Below, in pieces: positions 53,293 to 64,000 of a stretch of 64,000 nucleotides of DNA. The notes under the pieces were generated by a model that worked only from the letters and a program-made list of their open reading frames with translations, did not search any database and had not been told where the DNA came from. How positions within the stretch are numbered: position 1 is the stretch's first letter; each line of letters starts with the position of its first letter. The stretch covers positions 200,394 through 264,393 of the forward strand of contig JADJVC010000010.1 in assembly GCA_016710685.1 (NCBI GenBank). Direction: 5' to 3'. This DNA comes from Flavobacteriales bacterium (GTDB lineage Bacteria; Bacteroidota; Bacteroidia; Flavobacteriales_F; PHOS-HE28). A program made the translations under genes and the position numbers.

Positions 53293-54704
53293 ATGGCCAC
53301 TCGCTACCTTGTTTCTGCACTTTGCAATTGCGACGGCAGCTTTCTGTTCCGCCCAGTTCACGCCGGGTAGTGATGCTTACCAGGCTTGGAAATTTTCGCA
53401 GATCCAGCACCCGCAACCCGGCGTGCATCCACCGGCGGTGCATGTGCAGGGCGATGCCCAGCGCGATGACGAACCTTGTGCGTGTTGGATTGAACCGGAC
53501 AGCACATACACGATTGCCATGCCGCCGAATGACGATGGATCTTGGGAATCGATCACGCTGCCATTTACGTTCAGCCTCTACGGCGACCAGTACACGACCT
53601 GTTACATCAATAACAACGGGAATGTATCATTCGATGGGCCATACGGCACGTTTTCTTCGACACCCTTCCCGAACTCCACTTTTGTAATGGTGGCTCCTTT
53701 TGGGGCGATGTAGACACGTCGCCGGATACGGCAAATGTCACCGGTACGGTCAATTATCGGTTAACTCCTCATGCTTTATTTGTGAATTGGTCCGCTGTGG
53801 ATATTTTCCTTGATGAAGGACAAGTTGAACACTTTCCAACTCATCATCAGCGATGGCACAGACCCTGCAATTCCTGGCGGGAACAACGTGTCGTTCTGCT
53901 ACGGTCGATATGCAATGGACCACAGGGGCTGCATCGGGAGGCATTGGCGGTTTGGTGGTACTCCGGCCACCGTCGGTGCAAACCGGGGTGATGGGATCAA
54001 CTACCTGCAACTCGGACAATTCGACCACGATAGCACCGATTGGGACGGCCCATTCGGCTAAGCCGATGGCGTGGCGTGGTTAACGGACCGGCACTATTCC
54101 TTCAACACTTCGGATGAGACCATTCCACCGATTTTCACCAGCACCGGCTGCGATACTATCGACATTGATGCTGGCACTTCATCGGAATATCCCATGATGA
54201 CGGTAGGTGGCCCCGACAGGAGGTAACGGCAACATCGGCAATGTCAAACCCTCGCGAACTACACTGGAGACCGTTACCAATTTCGGGAACGTGGTGCAGA
54301 TCATGTCCAACATTACACCCACCGCAAGTGAAGTTGGAACGCACGCCATTACCTACACCGCAACCACCAATGATGTCGTGCCCATAACCGCAACATACAC
54401 GGTGTACATAAAGGTATTGGATGTTGCAACGGGAATCCACGGAGCAACTTCCGCGACCACACTTTCCGTGCAGCCGAACCCCGCCATGGACCGTGCGACG
54501 ATCAACTGGCCAGCTGGTCAACAGCCATCGCGCATTGAGGTGTTCGCTATGAATGGCGCACTTGTATTGGCGCAAACGCCAATCGCAGCTTCCACGCAAA
54601 TGGAATTGGACCTGCGCGATCTGCCGGAAGGTATCTACACCGTGCGGGCTACCGGTGCCGCATCTACTTCCACGGTGCGGTTGGTAAGAAATTCGGTCAA
54701 GTAG
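53293..54704 (+). CDS. nidogen-domain T9SS-sorted secreted protein (several frameshifts)
   Basis: About 470 residues in at least five frame segments. Segments in order: signal peptide (FLHFAIATAAFCSAQ), then LYGDQYTTCYINNNGNVSFD and PFPNSTFVMVAP of a nidogen-like (NIDO) domain, continued by VDTSPDTANVTGTVNYRLTP, NTFQLIISDGTDPAIPGGNN, GGTPATVGANRGDGINYLQL and GVAWLTDRHYSFNTSD, and finally a T9SS type A sorting domain (IEVFAMNGALVLAQTPI, LPEGIYTVRATG). Breaks lie near 53310, 53705, 53780-53920, 54060 and 54225. The intact family logic across all segments argues for sequencing indels rather than decay, but the count is high. Confidence 0.65.
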
Positions 54705-54835
54705 GCTGAAGGTCGGCGATTTTTCGTTGCGCCCGATGCGGTCCAACCCGAAGTCGCACGCCCTCGGAAAGCTTCTGAACGCTCTTGCCAGGTCTTTGCG
54801 GTATAAAACCAAACCGTACCTCCGGGCACTCCCCG

Positions 54836-54843
54836 TACTTTCG
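54836..54843 (+). promoter_or_regulatory. -7 promoter element for metG
   Basis: TACTTTCG, 10 bases before the metG ATG. Confidence 0.45.
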
Positions 54844-54853
54844 CGGCTTCCTT

Positions 54854-56958
54854 ATGAAGACCCCCGCCCGCACCACCGTCACTGCCGCGCTGCCATACGC
54901 GAACGGCCCCCTGCACATCGGCCACATCGCCGGGGCCTATCTGCCCGCCGACATCTACGTGCGCAACCTGAAGGCACGGGGGAAGGAAGTGATCTATGTC
55001 TGTGGCAGCGATGAACACGGTGCCGCCATCACGCTGCGCGCGCTCAAGGAGGGCACCACCCCCCAGGCCATCGTGGACAAGTACCACGCCCTGATGGGCA
55101 AGGCGTTCGAGGACTTCGGCGTCACTTTCGACATCTACCACCGCACCAGCAGCGAGCTCCACAAGAAAACTTCGCAGGATTTTTTTCTCCGGTTGAACGA
55201 GAACGGCGCCTTCACGGAGAACACGGAAGAGCAGTACTACGACGCCGAGGCGAAGCAATTTCTTGCGGACCGTTACATCATCGGCACCTGCCCCAACTGC
55301 GGCAATCCGGATGCTTACGGCGACCAGTGCGAGAAGTGCGGCAGCGCGCTCAGCCCCAAGGACCTCATCAACCCGCGCAGTACGCTAAGCGGCAGCACGC
55401 CGGAGCTGCGGCCCACCAAGCACTGGTACCTGCCCATGGAGCGCAGCCAGGGAATGGATGACGGAGTGGATAAACAAGGGGAGTGCTCGATGGTGAACAA
55501 CAGCACGATGCCGCCGAGTGGAAACCGCAGGTATTGGGCCAATGCAACAGTTGGCTGAAGGAAGGCTTGCGTCCGCGCGCCATGACGCGCGACCTCGATT
55601 GGGGCGTGCCCGTGCCACTTCCCGGTGCGGAAGGCAAGGCACTGTACGTGTGGTTGGATGCGCCCATCGGCTACATCAGCGCCACGAAACAATGGGCCAA
55701 GAACCACAACACCGATTGGGAAAAATGGTGGAAGGCGGACGACACGCGCCTGCTGCATTTCATCGGCAAGGACAACATCGTTTTCCACTGCATCATCTTC
55801 CCGATTTTGCTGAAGGAGCACGGCGATTTCATCCTTCCGCAGAACGTGCCCGCCAATGAATTTCTCAACCTCGAAGGCCGGAAGCTGAGCACCAGCCGCA
55901 ACTGGGCGGTTTGGTTGCACGAATACATCGAGCGGTGGCCGAACCGCCAGGACGAGCTGCGTTACTGCCTCACCTCCATTTTCCCGGAGTTCAAGGACAG
56001 CGAATTCACGTGGAAGGATTTTCAGGACAAGAACAACAACGAACTGGTGGCCATTATCGGCAACTTCGTGCAGCGCATTTTCGTGCTGTGCAACAAGTAC
56101 TACGATGGCAAAGTGCCGGAACCCGCGGCATCCAGCGCGGCGCAAGGGGAACAAGACACCGTACTGTGGGCGGAGCTTTCCGGCATCCCCGGAAAAGTAG
56201 CGGCGGATATCGACAAATTCCGCTTCCGCGATGCGCTGGCCACCGCCATGAACGCCGCGCGCTTAGGCAACAAATACCTCACGGACACCGAGCCGTGGAA
56301 ATTGGAAAAGACCGATCCGGACCGCGTACGCACCGTGCTTTTCAACGGCTTGCGGATCAGTGCCGCGCTCAGCGTCGTGCTTGAGCCTTTCCTGCCCTTC
56401 ACAGCGGAAAAGCTGCGCACCATGCTCGGCCTCGGCGACCTGAAATGGGCCGATGCGCTCCGCGATGACCTGATCGTTCCCGGCGCACAATTAGGCAAAG
56501 CGGAACACCTTTTCAAACCCATAACAGACGCGGAGATCGCCGCCGAAGTAGACCGCCTAAAAGCCAATGCACCAATGGATTTAACGCCCGAAGAACCGAA
56601 AGCCGAAGCTCAGCCAAAAGCCGCCAAGCCGACGATCGCCTTCGACGATTTCACCAAAATGGACCTGCGCATCGGCACCATCACAGCTGCAGAGCGGGTG
56701 CCTAAGGCCGACAAGCTTTTAAAGCTCACCATCGACATCGGCGAAGCGGAACCGCGCACCGTTGTTAGCGGCATCGCTCAGCACATTACCCCCGAGCAAT
56801 TGCCCGGCAAGCAGGTGCTGCTGCTCTGCAACCTCGAGCCCCGCAAAATGCGCGGTGTGGAAAGCCAAGGCATGGTGCTGATGGCGGAAGATGCCGATGG
56901 GAAGTTGCGCTTTGTGCAGCCTTCGGATGAAGTGCCTTCTGGGAGTGAAGTGCGTTGA
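54854..56958 (+). CDS. metG: methionyl-tRNA synthetase (two frameshifts)
   Basis: About 701 residues after bridging indels near 55449 and 55485. A class I synthetase that charges tRNA-Met. TAALPYANGPLHIGHIAGAY holds the HIGH motif, the zinc site is CPNCGNPDAYGDQCEKCG (about residues 144-161), and the KMSKS loop is the variant KLSTSRN. The C-terminal domain (FDDFTKMDLRIGTITAAERV, then QVLLLCNLEPRKMRGVESQG) is a fused Trbp111-type tRNA-binding module. The middle frame between the breaks reads EWMTEWINKG, as in intact enzymes. The ATG at 54854 follows a TACTTTCG element. Confidence 0.93.
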
Positions 56959-57159
56959 AGATCAGTTGTCAGGTTCCCACGACAAAGCGCTCTGGCGACG
57001 GCGTGATGCCGACGGCGAAACGCCGGATTGCCCGCCCTGCAATGAGGCTGCCCAGCATACAGCGCGATAGCAGAAAGCCCCACTGGACAAGCAGATGGAG
57101 TCACCCCTTCTCCTTGGGTGTAGTTCGAGCGAAGCCGAGAACTGGGGCCGGGGGATGAG

Positions 57160-57228
57160 GGCTCCGCGCCCTCTGCGGTTAAAACCGGCAGGTATTTCGT
57201 TGCGTCCGTAGCGTTGGTTGCGGTTCAA
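57160..57228 (-). repeat. short-unit repeat tract
   Basis: On the minus strand it contains ACCGCAACC, ACGCAACG and CCGCAGAGGGCGCGGAG units, combining the CGCAACG and CGCAGAG types found separately elsewhere. Confidence 0.45.
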
Positions 57229-57242
57229 ACCAACCACAAAAA

Positions 57243-57271
57243 AAAAGGGCCACCAAACAGGCAGCCCTTTT
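57243..57271. terminator. bidirectional terminator between metG and surface protein gene
   Basis: AAAAGGGC (57243-57250) and GCCCTTTT (57264-57271) form a stem flanked by an A-run and T-run, so it can terminate both strands. A closely similar hairpin sits at the same place after the paralogous gene at 62269. Confidence 0.7.
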
Positions 57272-57292
57272 CAGCAGTAATTTTTTAAGTGA

Positions 57293-60200
57293 TCAACGCA
57301 CCACCGGAACACGGAAGGTCCGCTCCGCATCACCGCTTTTCACGCGCACGAACCACACGCCGGAACCCAGCTCTTGGTCGGAAAGTGTGATACGGCCCGG
57401 CATCACGATGGCGTCGCGTTCCATGCGCAAGCGGCCTGTGGCATCGTAAACGGCCACGTCCACCGGGGCATTTCCGAAGGCATGGTCGATCACAAATTGC
57501 CCATGTGCGGCGTACACGTTCAAGGCGTTCGTTGCGTTCACTGGCTCAACGGTCGTCACAATGTCAACCGTCACATCTTGAGTGAAGATGTCCGTGCAGT
57601 TGCCATCGGTGGCGGAGAGGGTCACAGTGTAAGTGCCGGATGCTGCATAGGCATGCACGGGGTCCATGTCGGTGCTGGTGCTGCCATCGCCGAAGTCCCA
57701 GGTTCAGTCTGTGCTATTGGTACTTGTGCTGGTGAAGGCCATGGGCTGGTCCACTACGGCGGTTCCGGAGGTGAAGCCCGCTATGGTGCCCTCACCTGCT
57801 GGCATGGTGAACGTTTCCGAGGCGGAACAACCAGATCCATCCGTGATGTTGACTTGATGCGCGCCGGCGGCTCCGGTGAATTCCGGTCCGGTGCTGCCGT
57901 CGTTCCAGGCATAGCTCATTGCGCCGGTTCCGCCGTTCGCCATGATGCTGATGGTGCCGTCCGAACTGTTGGGGCAAGAGGTGGCCGAGATGCCATTTTG
58001 ATCCACCGTGATCGGCTCCGGAACGGCGATGTTGAAGTCGGCGGACAATTCTCCGCAGGCGCCGATGGGCGATACATGCACGCTGTAGTTGCCAGCTACC
58101 AGATCAGTGATCGTAGCTACGCTGTCTTCCACGCCGGACTGGGTGGCGAGGATGTTTCCGAAGGCCGTTTTCCAAATGATATCCACGGGTCCGTTGGTCA
58201 CTTCCACGGAAGCTTGACCGAGGAGATCGCTTGAGCAAGCAGGGTTTTGGGCGGTGAATGGCAAGGGTGCAGTGCCATGCAGCAGGAACCGGGGGCTTTC
58301 GCCATCATCCTCTGCGTTGATCGCGAAGCTGTAGCTGGCACCGTCACTGATCGGAGTGATCGTGCCGGTCTGGAGGTCCTCCAAGCTGAGGCAGCTAAGG
58401 TTCTGCATACCGGTGATCACGGCAGTGATGGAGTATGTGCCGGTCACATCCACGTCCACGAGCACGGGGATGGAAATATCCGTTGCGTACGGTCCGTAGA
58501 ATTCGATCGCCATGGGATCGCCGCTTACGCTTTGCGACGCCACTTGCGGGGCTCCGAAGGTGTGGAAGGAGAACTTCAGGGCATCCTCGGGATCGAGCCC
58601 TGGCGTGCCTTGGTCGAACACGAAAGTGGCCTCGTCGCTGTAGGTGTTGATGTTGCTGGCCACGGTAAGGCGCAGGATGGGGCGCACCGCCTCTTCAAAG
58701 CCGCCGAACACACCACCTGCGAGATCGCCAACTTTGTCAGCTTCGCTTACCGTGGTCGTCAAGTTGGAGCCGTTGGCTTTCAACCAGAAGGCTTGGCTAC
58801 TATGGATCCTGCCGTTTACCTCGCCTTGGCCAATGCCTGCGGAATAGGTCTCGTGCATGCCGGTAATGGGGTTGAACACCCAGTACTGATCGAGCACGTC
58901 ACTACCGCGGCTGATGGAGTCAAAGGCAATGGCGCTCGGGAGCGGGTTGCTCACGAGATTCCACCCGTCTGCTGCAACGGTGCCACTGCTGGTGTAGCTC
59001 ATGGGCAGGGTGATGGGCGCGTTGGCGATGTTAGGCGGACCGCTGGCGTCCACCGTAAAGGCGGTGGTTGTGCTGAGGTTGTCGCCGCTCCAGGCCAAGA
59101 AGCCTTGGCCCGGTGTAAGTGCCTGCGTATTGCTGGTTACACCCACCACACCCGAGTCAGCGATGGCGTAGGTGTTGGTCTCATCGTAATAGCGGATGCT
59201 GGGCCACAAGGTGTCGCTGCCCACGGGGCTGTGGAAGCTCGGGTAAGCACTTCCGGGGTATCCGGCGGTGAAGAAGTCATCCTGCCAATTGCTTATCGTT
59301 TGTCCGGCCACTGGGCTGCCCATGAAACGCCAGTTGGTATGGCCGCCGGGGATGAAACGCTCCACGGTCATGTTCCCCGTATAGCTGGCACCGCTGGCAA
59401 CGGGACCCAATCGTCCGGTGCCGGTGGCATTGCTTACAAGCACGAGCGAGCCGCTGCTCGCATCGAAGTCGCCGTCGCTCAAGAGCAACGTGCCACGGAT
59501 GCGGACAGTCGCTTCGGTAGTGGTGCCCATCGCCGTATTGACATTGAGGTCCCAGAGGTTGATCGTTTCACCGGACGCGCCCAATGTTGTGAGGTCGGGA
59601 CCGATCATGGCCAACGTGCTTTTGTCGTTCGCGGTGATGGTGCCTGCGAAGCCGACATGGTCACCATGGATGTTGAACGCCGTACCGGTGTTCAGCACCA
59701 GGGTGCCTCCGGTTTCCACATGGAGGTCCTCCACGTCCACGTCGGCGGTGTTGGTCACCACGTCTCCGATCTGCACGACCATGTTCGTGCTCGCGGTGAA
59801 CGTGCCCCCACCGGCAGTGCCCGTGCGTGTATCGCTCCAGATGGGATCCGTCACGGTACCGGTGGCACGGCTGTAGTACGTAGGATTCTCCGTGACCACC
59901 GTTACGGTGTTGCTGTTGGCTGATACGGGGCATGCACCGCCGATGGCCCGCACCCTGTAGTAGTAAGTGGTGGTAGGCGAAAGGCCGGTAACAGTCTGCG
60001 AGGTACCTGCTACAACGAGGCTGTCATAGCCGGCGAGATAGGAGGGTTGCGTGGTGCACATGCAGGTATAGCTCACATCGTCCAAGCTGCCGTTGGCGAT
60101 AATGCCAAACCTGGAATAGGTCCAACGGAATTGGACATAGCCATTGGCCGTCAGTCCGGTATATGATTTCACGGTTCCGGTCACTGGCAAGGGTGAGATA

Positions 60201-62002
60201 TTTTCGATCGTGGACCAAGTGCTGCCGTTATATCCTTCAACAAGCAGGCCGCTGATCTCCACCAGGCTGGCCGTTTGCATGACCCAGAAGCTGAGGTCCG
60301 ATGCCGGGGCCGAAAGCGTGGGCGTCACCACGCGGTCGTTGTTGGCGTTGAACCGGAGCGAAGGGGAATTGGCACCATAGTCGCCTGCTCCCGTGTTCGT
60401 TCCCATGCTGGTGAAGGTCCAGCCGGCGGGGGGCGTTGTGCCGGCATCGAAGCCTTCGGTGGTGGTGAGCGCGGCGGGCACGTCAAAGGTGGGCGAGGTG
60501 CTCACATCGAGCTGGTACCCCGTTGCACCGGGCGTTGTGTTCCACGTGGCCGTGAAGTCATTGGCGTTGATGATGGTGGGGTCGGTCGCCACAGGCGTTG
60601 CGATGGCTGTGGTGGTTAAGGTGCGCTCCACGCCGTAACCGGTTCCACCGGCATTGGTCATATAGGCCCGGTAGTAATAAGGGGTACAGGGCGCAAGTCC
60701 GGTGAGCGCACTGGAAAAATCGTTGCCGCTGAGGTCGGTGCTCGCGGTTTGGGTGCCTGTACCCGGCGTGAAGCCCGTGGTGGTACTGTATTCGATCCCG
60801 TAAGCGACCACGGCGCTGCAGCCGGTCGAGTTCACGCGTCCGGGTGCTGAAGCGGTGGTTGCGGTGATCGCATAACCCGACCCGGTGGACACGTCGGGAG
60901 CGAAGTTGGCGCCGCTTCCACTGGCTGCAACGGAAGTACTGCTTGCGCCACCGCCGCCCACGGAGATGTTGCCACTATAGTTCATTACGGCCGTAGGGCT
61001 GAACTTCACATAGATCACCTGTGAGTAGCTCCCGGTACCGTGTGTCAGCGAAAGCGACGGGGCATAGGTGCCGCCGGCCGTGGTGCTGTATGTATAGCCG
61101 TTCAATGCGCCCACAGTGACGTTGGGTGCGGTGATGTTGGTACCCGTGATCGTAAAAGAGTTGGGACCATACGGACCGGCATTTTCGCATTGTGCACCAA
61201 ACGCGGTTAAAGCGCCCACGCTCAATACCGGGGCCGGAGCATGGCCGGTGATGCTGATGTTGTCCAATGCGAACTCATCACGGCCACCGAGGGAAATGGT
61301 CGCGTCAAAGCCCGACCAGCGCAGGTAGAGGTAGGCATTGTCCGGCACGTTCATGCCGGTAATGGTGGCGCTCTTGTTGTTTACCACATAACCGGCTGCA
61401 TCCGAAAATACCGGGCTGGTATGGTCCAATGCCCCAACCTTGGTATACGTCGAATTGTTTGCGCTCCACGAAAAAACGAATTGGCTGCTTGCGGATTGGC
61501 TGTTGTTCACCCAAAGTGCGTAGGCGATATCGATGCTGTTCAAGGTGAACCCCGATGTGTTCTGGACCCTTAAAGTGACGGTCCCCGGGACCCAGTTCAA
61601 ACTGTTTGCCTTTATGCCGAAGGCACGGCTGCCGATGTTGGCCGCATTGAAGGCATAAAAACCGCCCGTGGTCACGCCTCCCGCGGCGCTGCTCGTCCCC
61701 CGGGCATGGTCGCTGGTGGTATTCGTACCACCAAAAGCCAAGTTCCCATTGCTCATGCCGGTGGTGGCCCACGCGTTCGAGTTAAGCTGTCCAGCGGCAG
61801 GCGTAGGGCTGAAACCGGAACCGTCGTAAGCCCCGTTCACCACCCCGGCCGTACTGGCATCGAAGGTGATGGTGTAGGGTGTGTTGACCGCAGCGATGCT
61901 CAACTGGGCGGCCGCTTGTTCCGGTGCGGTGGCCATCAGTAAGACTGCGGCGATCGCCGGGATCTGAAAAGGCTTGCTCCTGAGCGTAGTGCTATTCTTC
62001 AT
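57293..62002 (-). CDS. giant T9SS-sorted surface protein with SprB-like, Fn3 and PKD domains; one in-frame stop
   Basis: A 1569-codon frame with a single in-frame TGA at 57704-57706. Signal peptide IPAIAAVLLMATAPEQAAAQ; then beta-sandwich domains (LRVQNTSGFTLNSIDIAYAL), two or more Fn3-like units (PCTPYYYRAYMTNAGGTGYG; VTGLSPTTTYYYRVRAIGG), a low-complexity beta region with the GWNLVSNPLPSAIAFDSISR segment, SprB-like repeats (TSCPNSSDGTISIMANGGTG), a PKD domain (DFGDGSTSTDMDPVHAYAAS) and a T9SS sorting domain (VDVAVYDATGRLRMERDAIV ... SGVWFVRVKSG). The TGA replaces the W of the paralog's WTWNFGDG. Adhesin or gliding-type role inferred from SprB-like repeats. Confidence 0.8.
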
Positions 62003-62268
62003 TGAGTTGTTGGTGTTTGGTCAACAGCTAAAAGGCCACCCATGCTGAGCTCGAGCCACGCCGTCTTTCTCTCTAAATCTTCGATGAACCCTTGGTTTTA
62101 GAGCATCATCAAATTCATCATGCGGTCTAACGCAAGTTTGGCCTCTGGGGTTCCATTAACTTGGAGTGCGTTGCGGTAAACGGCGCTCTCCACGGTGAAC
62201 CCATGGTGTAAAAACGAAAAAGCGGCCGCCTCTCGAGGCAGCCCTTTTCAGTTCATGGTTTGCGAAGA
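62003..62268. other. intergenic region upstream of the surface protein gene
   Basis: This gap lies between the two giant surface genes and holds the terminator of the second and a TGCGTTGCGGTAAACGGCG stretch near 62168. No -7 element was found close to the ATG at 62002. Confidence 0.5.
62217..62250 (-). terminator. terminator after the second surface protein gene
   Basis: Minus strand AAAAGGGCTGCCTCGAGAGG.. pairs with ..GCGGCCGCTTTTTC: a GC-rich stem of about nine pairs ending in T5. Sequence and position resemble the terminator at 57243. Confidence 0.7.
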
Positions 62269-64000
62269 TCAACGCACCAGCGGCACGCGGAAGGTCCGTT
62301 CCGTATCACCGCTCTTCACGCGCACGAACCAAACGCCGGTTCCCAGCTCGCGGTCCGAAAGTGTGATGGTGCTTGGCTTCACAATGCCGTTGCGGCTCAT
62401 CACCATGCGGCCCGTGGCATCGTAAACGGCCACGTCCACCGGGGCGTTCCCGAAGGCATGGTCGATCACCAACTGCTGCGGCGTGGCGTATGCATTGAAG
62501 ATGTTCGCGGTATTTACGGGTGCTATGGCGGTGAGGATGTCAACGATGATCTCCTGCGTGGAAACGTCCGTGCAGGTGCCGTCCTCCGCAGTGAGGGTCA
62601 CGGTGTAGGTGCCGGGCTCCGCGTAGGTGTGCATGGGGTCCATTTCGGTGCTGGTGGTACCGTCACCGAAGTTCCAAGTCCAAGCGTTGCTGGCAATGCT
62701 GGTGTTGGTGAAGGTCACAGGCTGGTTTTCCACGGCGCTTCCGGCAGTAAAACCGGCGATGGCGCCTTCACCTGCTGCGATGGTGAAGCTTTCCGTCGTA
62801 CTGCAACCGCTATCATCGGTTACGGTGACTTGGTGTTCGCCAGCGGTTCCGGTCAGCAAGGTGCCAATGGTGCCTTGGTTCCAGATGTAGTACAAGTCGC
62901 CAGTACCTCCGGTAGCTTCAACGTTAATGGTGCCGTCGTCACTGTTCGGACACGTAGTGGCAGTGCTGGCTTCCAAAGCAGCCTCGATTACTTCGGGAGC
63001 TTCGATGGTGAAATCAGCGGTTACTTCACCGCAGGTGCCGATAGGGGAAACGTGTACGCTGTAGTTCCCCGCGCCCAGCACATCGTTGATGGCCACGCCG
63101 TTCTCAATTCCATTCTGGGTGAGCAGGATGGTGCCGAAAGCATCCGTCCAATTCACGTTCACCGGTCCGTTGGCTACCACCACCGTGGCGGTACCGTTGG
63201 GGTTGTTTGCGCAGGTGGCGTTCTCGGCGTACAAGGGCAGGGGCGCAGTACCGTGCAGCATAAAGCGCGGGTTTTCCGCGTCATCTTCGGCATTGATCTC
63301 GAAACTGTAGCTGGCACCGTCGGTCAACGGCGTAATGGTACCGCTAACGAGGTCCTCCAAACTGACGCAGCTGAGGCCTTGCATGCCGGCGATGGCCGCA
63401 CTGATGGTGTAGGTGCCCGAGATATCCACGTCCATCGTTACCGGAATACTGATGTCCGTGGTGTACGCGCCGTGGAAGTTGATGGCAAGCGGATCGTTGG
63501 TGGCCTGGGGAGGCCACCTGTGGCGCGCCGAAGGTGTGGAAGTTGAATTTTGGCGCGTCTTCGGCATCAAGGTCTGGCGTGCCTTGGTCGAACACGAATA
63601 CCGCCTCGTCGCTAAATGCGTTCAAAGCACTGGCAACGGTGAGCCGGAGAATAGGGCGCGTAGCCTCTTGGTCGCCACCGAACACGCCACCGGCGAGGTC
63701 ATTGATCTTGTCGGCTTCGCTCACTGTCGTGGTAACGTTGGTTCCGTTCGCTTTCAACCAGAAAGCCTGGCTGCTTTGGATCTTGCCGTTTACTTGGCCT
63801 GCGCCAATGCCGGGAGGTAAGGTTTGGTGACTGCCGGTAACGGGGTTGAAGATCCAGTACTGGTCGGGCACATCGCTGCCGCGGCTGATGGAATCGAACG
63901 CGATGGCACTGGGCAGTGGGTTGCTCACGAGGTTCCAGCCGTCGGCTGAATTGGTGCCGCTGCTGGTATAGCTCATCGGCAAGGTGATGGGCGAAAGTGC
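62269..64000 (-). CDS. second giant T9SS surface protein, C-terminal part (partial, one frameshift)
   Basis: The last ~577 codons of a paralog of the 57293-62002 protein; the 5' part lies beyond the right edge. Matching blocks include GWNLVSNPLPSAIAFDSISR, FWLKANGTNVTTTVSEADK, ILRLTVASALNAFSDEAVFV, SprB-like (TCPNSDDGTINVEATGGTGD), PKD (WTWNFGDGTTSTEMDPMHTY) and the sorting domain ending TERTFRVPLVR. Here the tryptophan lost in the neighbour is intact. An indel near 63510 splits FHTFGAPQVAS from the continuing ATNDPLAINFHGAYTTDISI. Same-direction tandem arrangement indicates gene duplication. Confidence 0.8.

Larger units (their letters stand above)
56959..57292. other. intergenic region between metG and surface protein gene
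   Basis: A 334-base gap. It contains a stretch CCTTCTCCTTGGGTG..GGGGCCGGGGGATGAGG of a type often found as scattered hairpins in environmental genomes, a CTCCGCGCCCTCTGCGG/GTTGCGTCCG repeat tract (57160-57228), and the hairpin at 57243-57271. No gene is seen. Confidence 0.5.

Noticed and set aside
57704..57706. TGA considered as recoding (selenocysteine or tryptophan readthrough)
   Set aside because: No SECIS-like structure was seen, other genes use TGA as stop, and the paralog has TGG, so a point change or error is simpler.
58247..59923. 558-codon plus-strand frame opposite the surface protein gene
   Set aside because: Antisense to a Thr/Ser-rich repetitive gene, which naturally gives a long open Gly/Val/His-rich frame.

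Overview
The window is a GC-rich chromosomal piece of a Bacteroidota bacterium, most likely a Flavobacteriales-type lineage. Reasons: type IX secretion (T9SS) C-terminal sorting domains on several secreted proteins; a TonB receptor paired with a DUF4249 lipoprotein; the order ftsX / DUF3098 / uppP / truB / queA; purD beside DUF6341- and DUF6427-like genes; and TAnnTTTG/TAnnTTCG promoter elements a few bases upstream of many start codons. No rRNA, tRNA, CRISPR array, prophage or transposase was recognised.

Layout. 1-7.1 kb: 5' end of leuS (minus), ftsX-DUF3098-uppP-truB, queA, ispD, and an unrecognised lipoprotein/beta-barrel pair. 7.1-20 kb: rlmN, a DUF1801 protein, a divergent beta-barrel/polyprenyl synthase pair, a MORN-like lipoprotein, dnaG, a CDF metal exporter, a CotH-kinase protein, purQ, a YHYH lipoprotein and an MscS channel. 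20-30 kb: DUF4249/TonB receptor, a small barrel, and a complete RND efflux operon (GbsR/MarR regulator, TolC, adaptor, pump) with a candidate operator. 30-40 kb: DUF6427/DUF6341/purD, T9SS cargo, a truncated secreted-protein gene, a thioredoxin-like protein, an acyl-CoA carboxylase beta subunit bracketed by inverted repeats, a sensor histidine kinase, an OB-fold protein and yebC. 40-45 kb: an ECF sigma factor, a membrane anti-sigma-like protein and two exported proteins, with three matching ECF-type promoters. 45-54.7 kb: T9SS cargo, moaA, GNAT, tag, a toxin-antitoxin pair, fdhD with an in-frame repeat insertion, a probable nitric-oxide defence cluster (truncated haemoglobin, membrane protein, ric, hemerythrin), lepA and a nidogen-domain T9SS protein. 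54.8-64 kb: metG and two tandem paralogous giant surface proteins; the second runs off the window.

The most unusual content is a family of modular intergenic repeats built from short units (GGCAGT, TACCCGATACCCTGTACC, GTGATTGGTGATTGG, AATTCCTAATT, CGCAACG). They form inverted pairs and hairpins, bracket one gene, and have entered the fdhD reading frame. The second notable item is the compact ECF regulon, where three promoters share TGTAAC-N16/17-(C/T)GTC.

Caution: about 25 frameshifts occur between 20 and 64 kb and none was seen in the first 20 kb. Several sit in homopolymers and hit essential genes (lepA, metG, moaA), so most are probably residual sequencing or assembly indels. Genes hit this way are given as CDS spanning the break; only genes missing substance are called pseudogenes.
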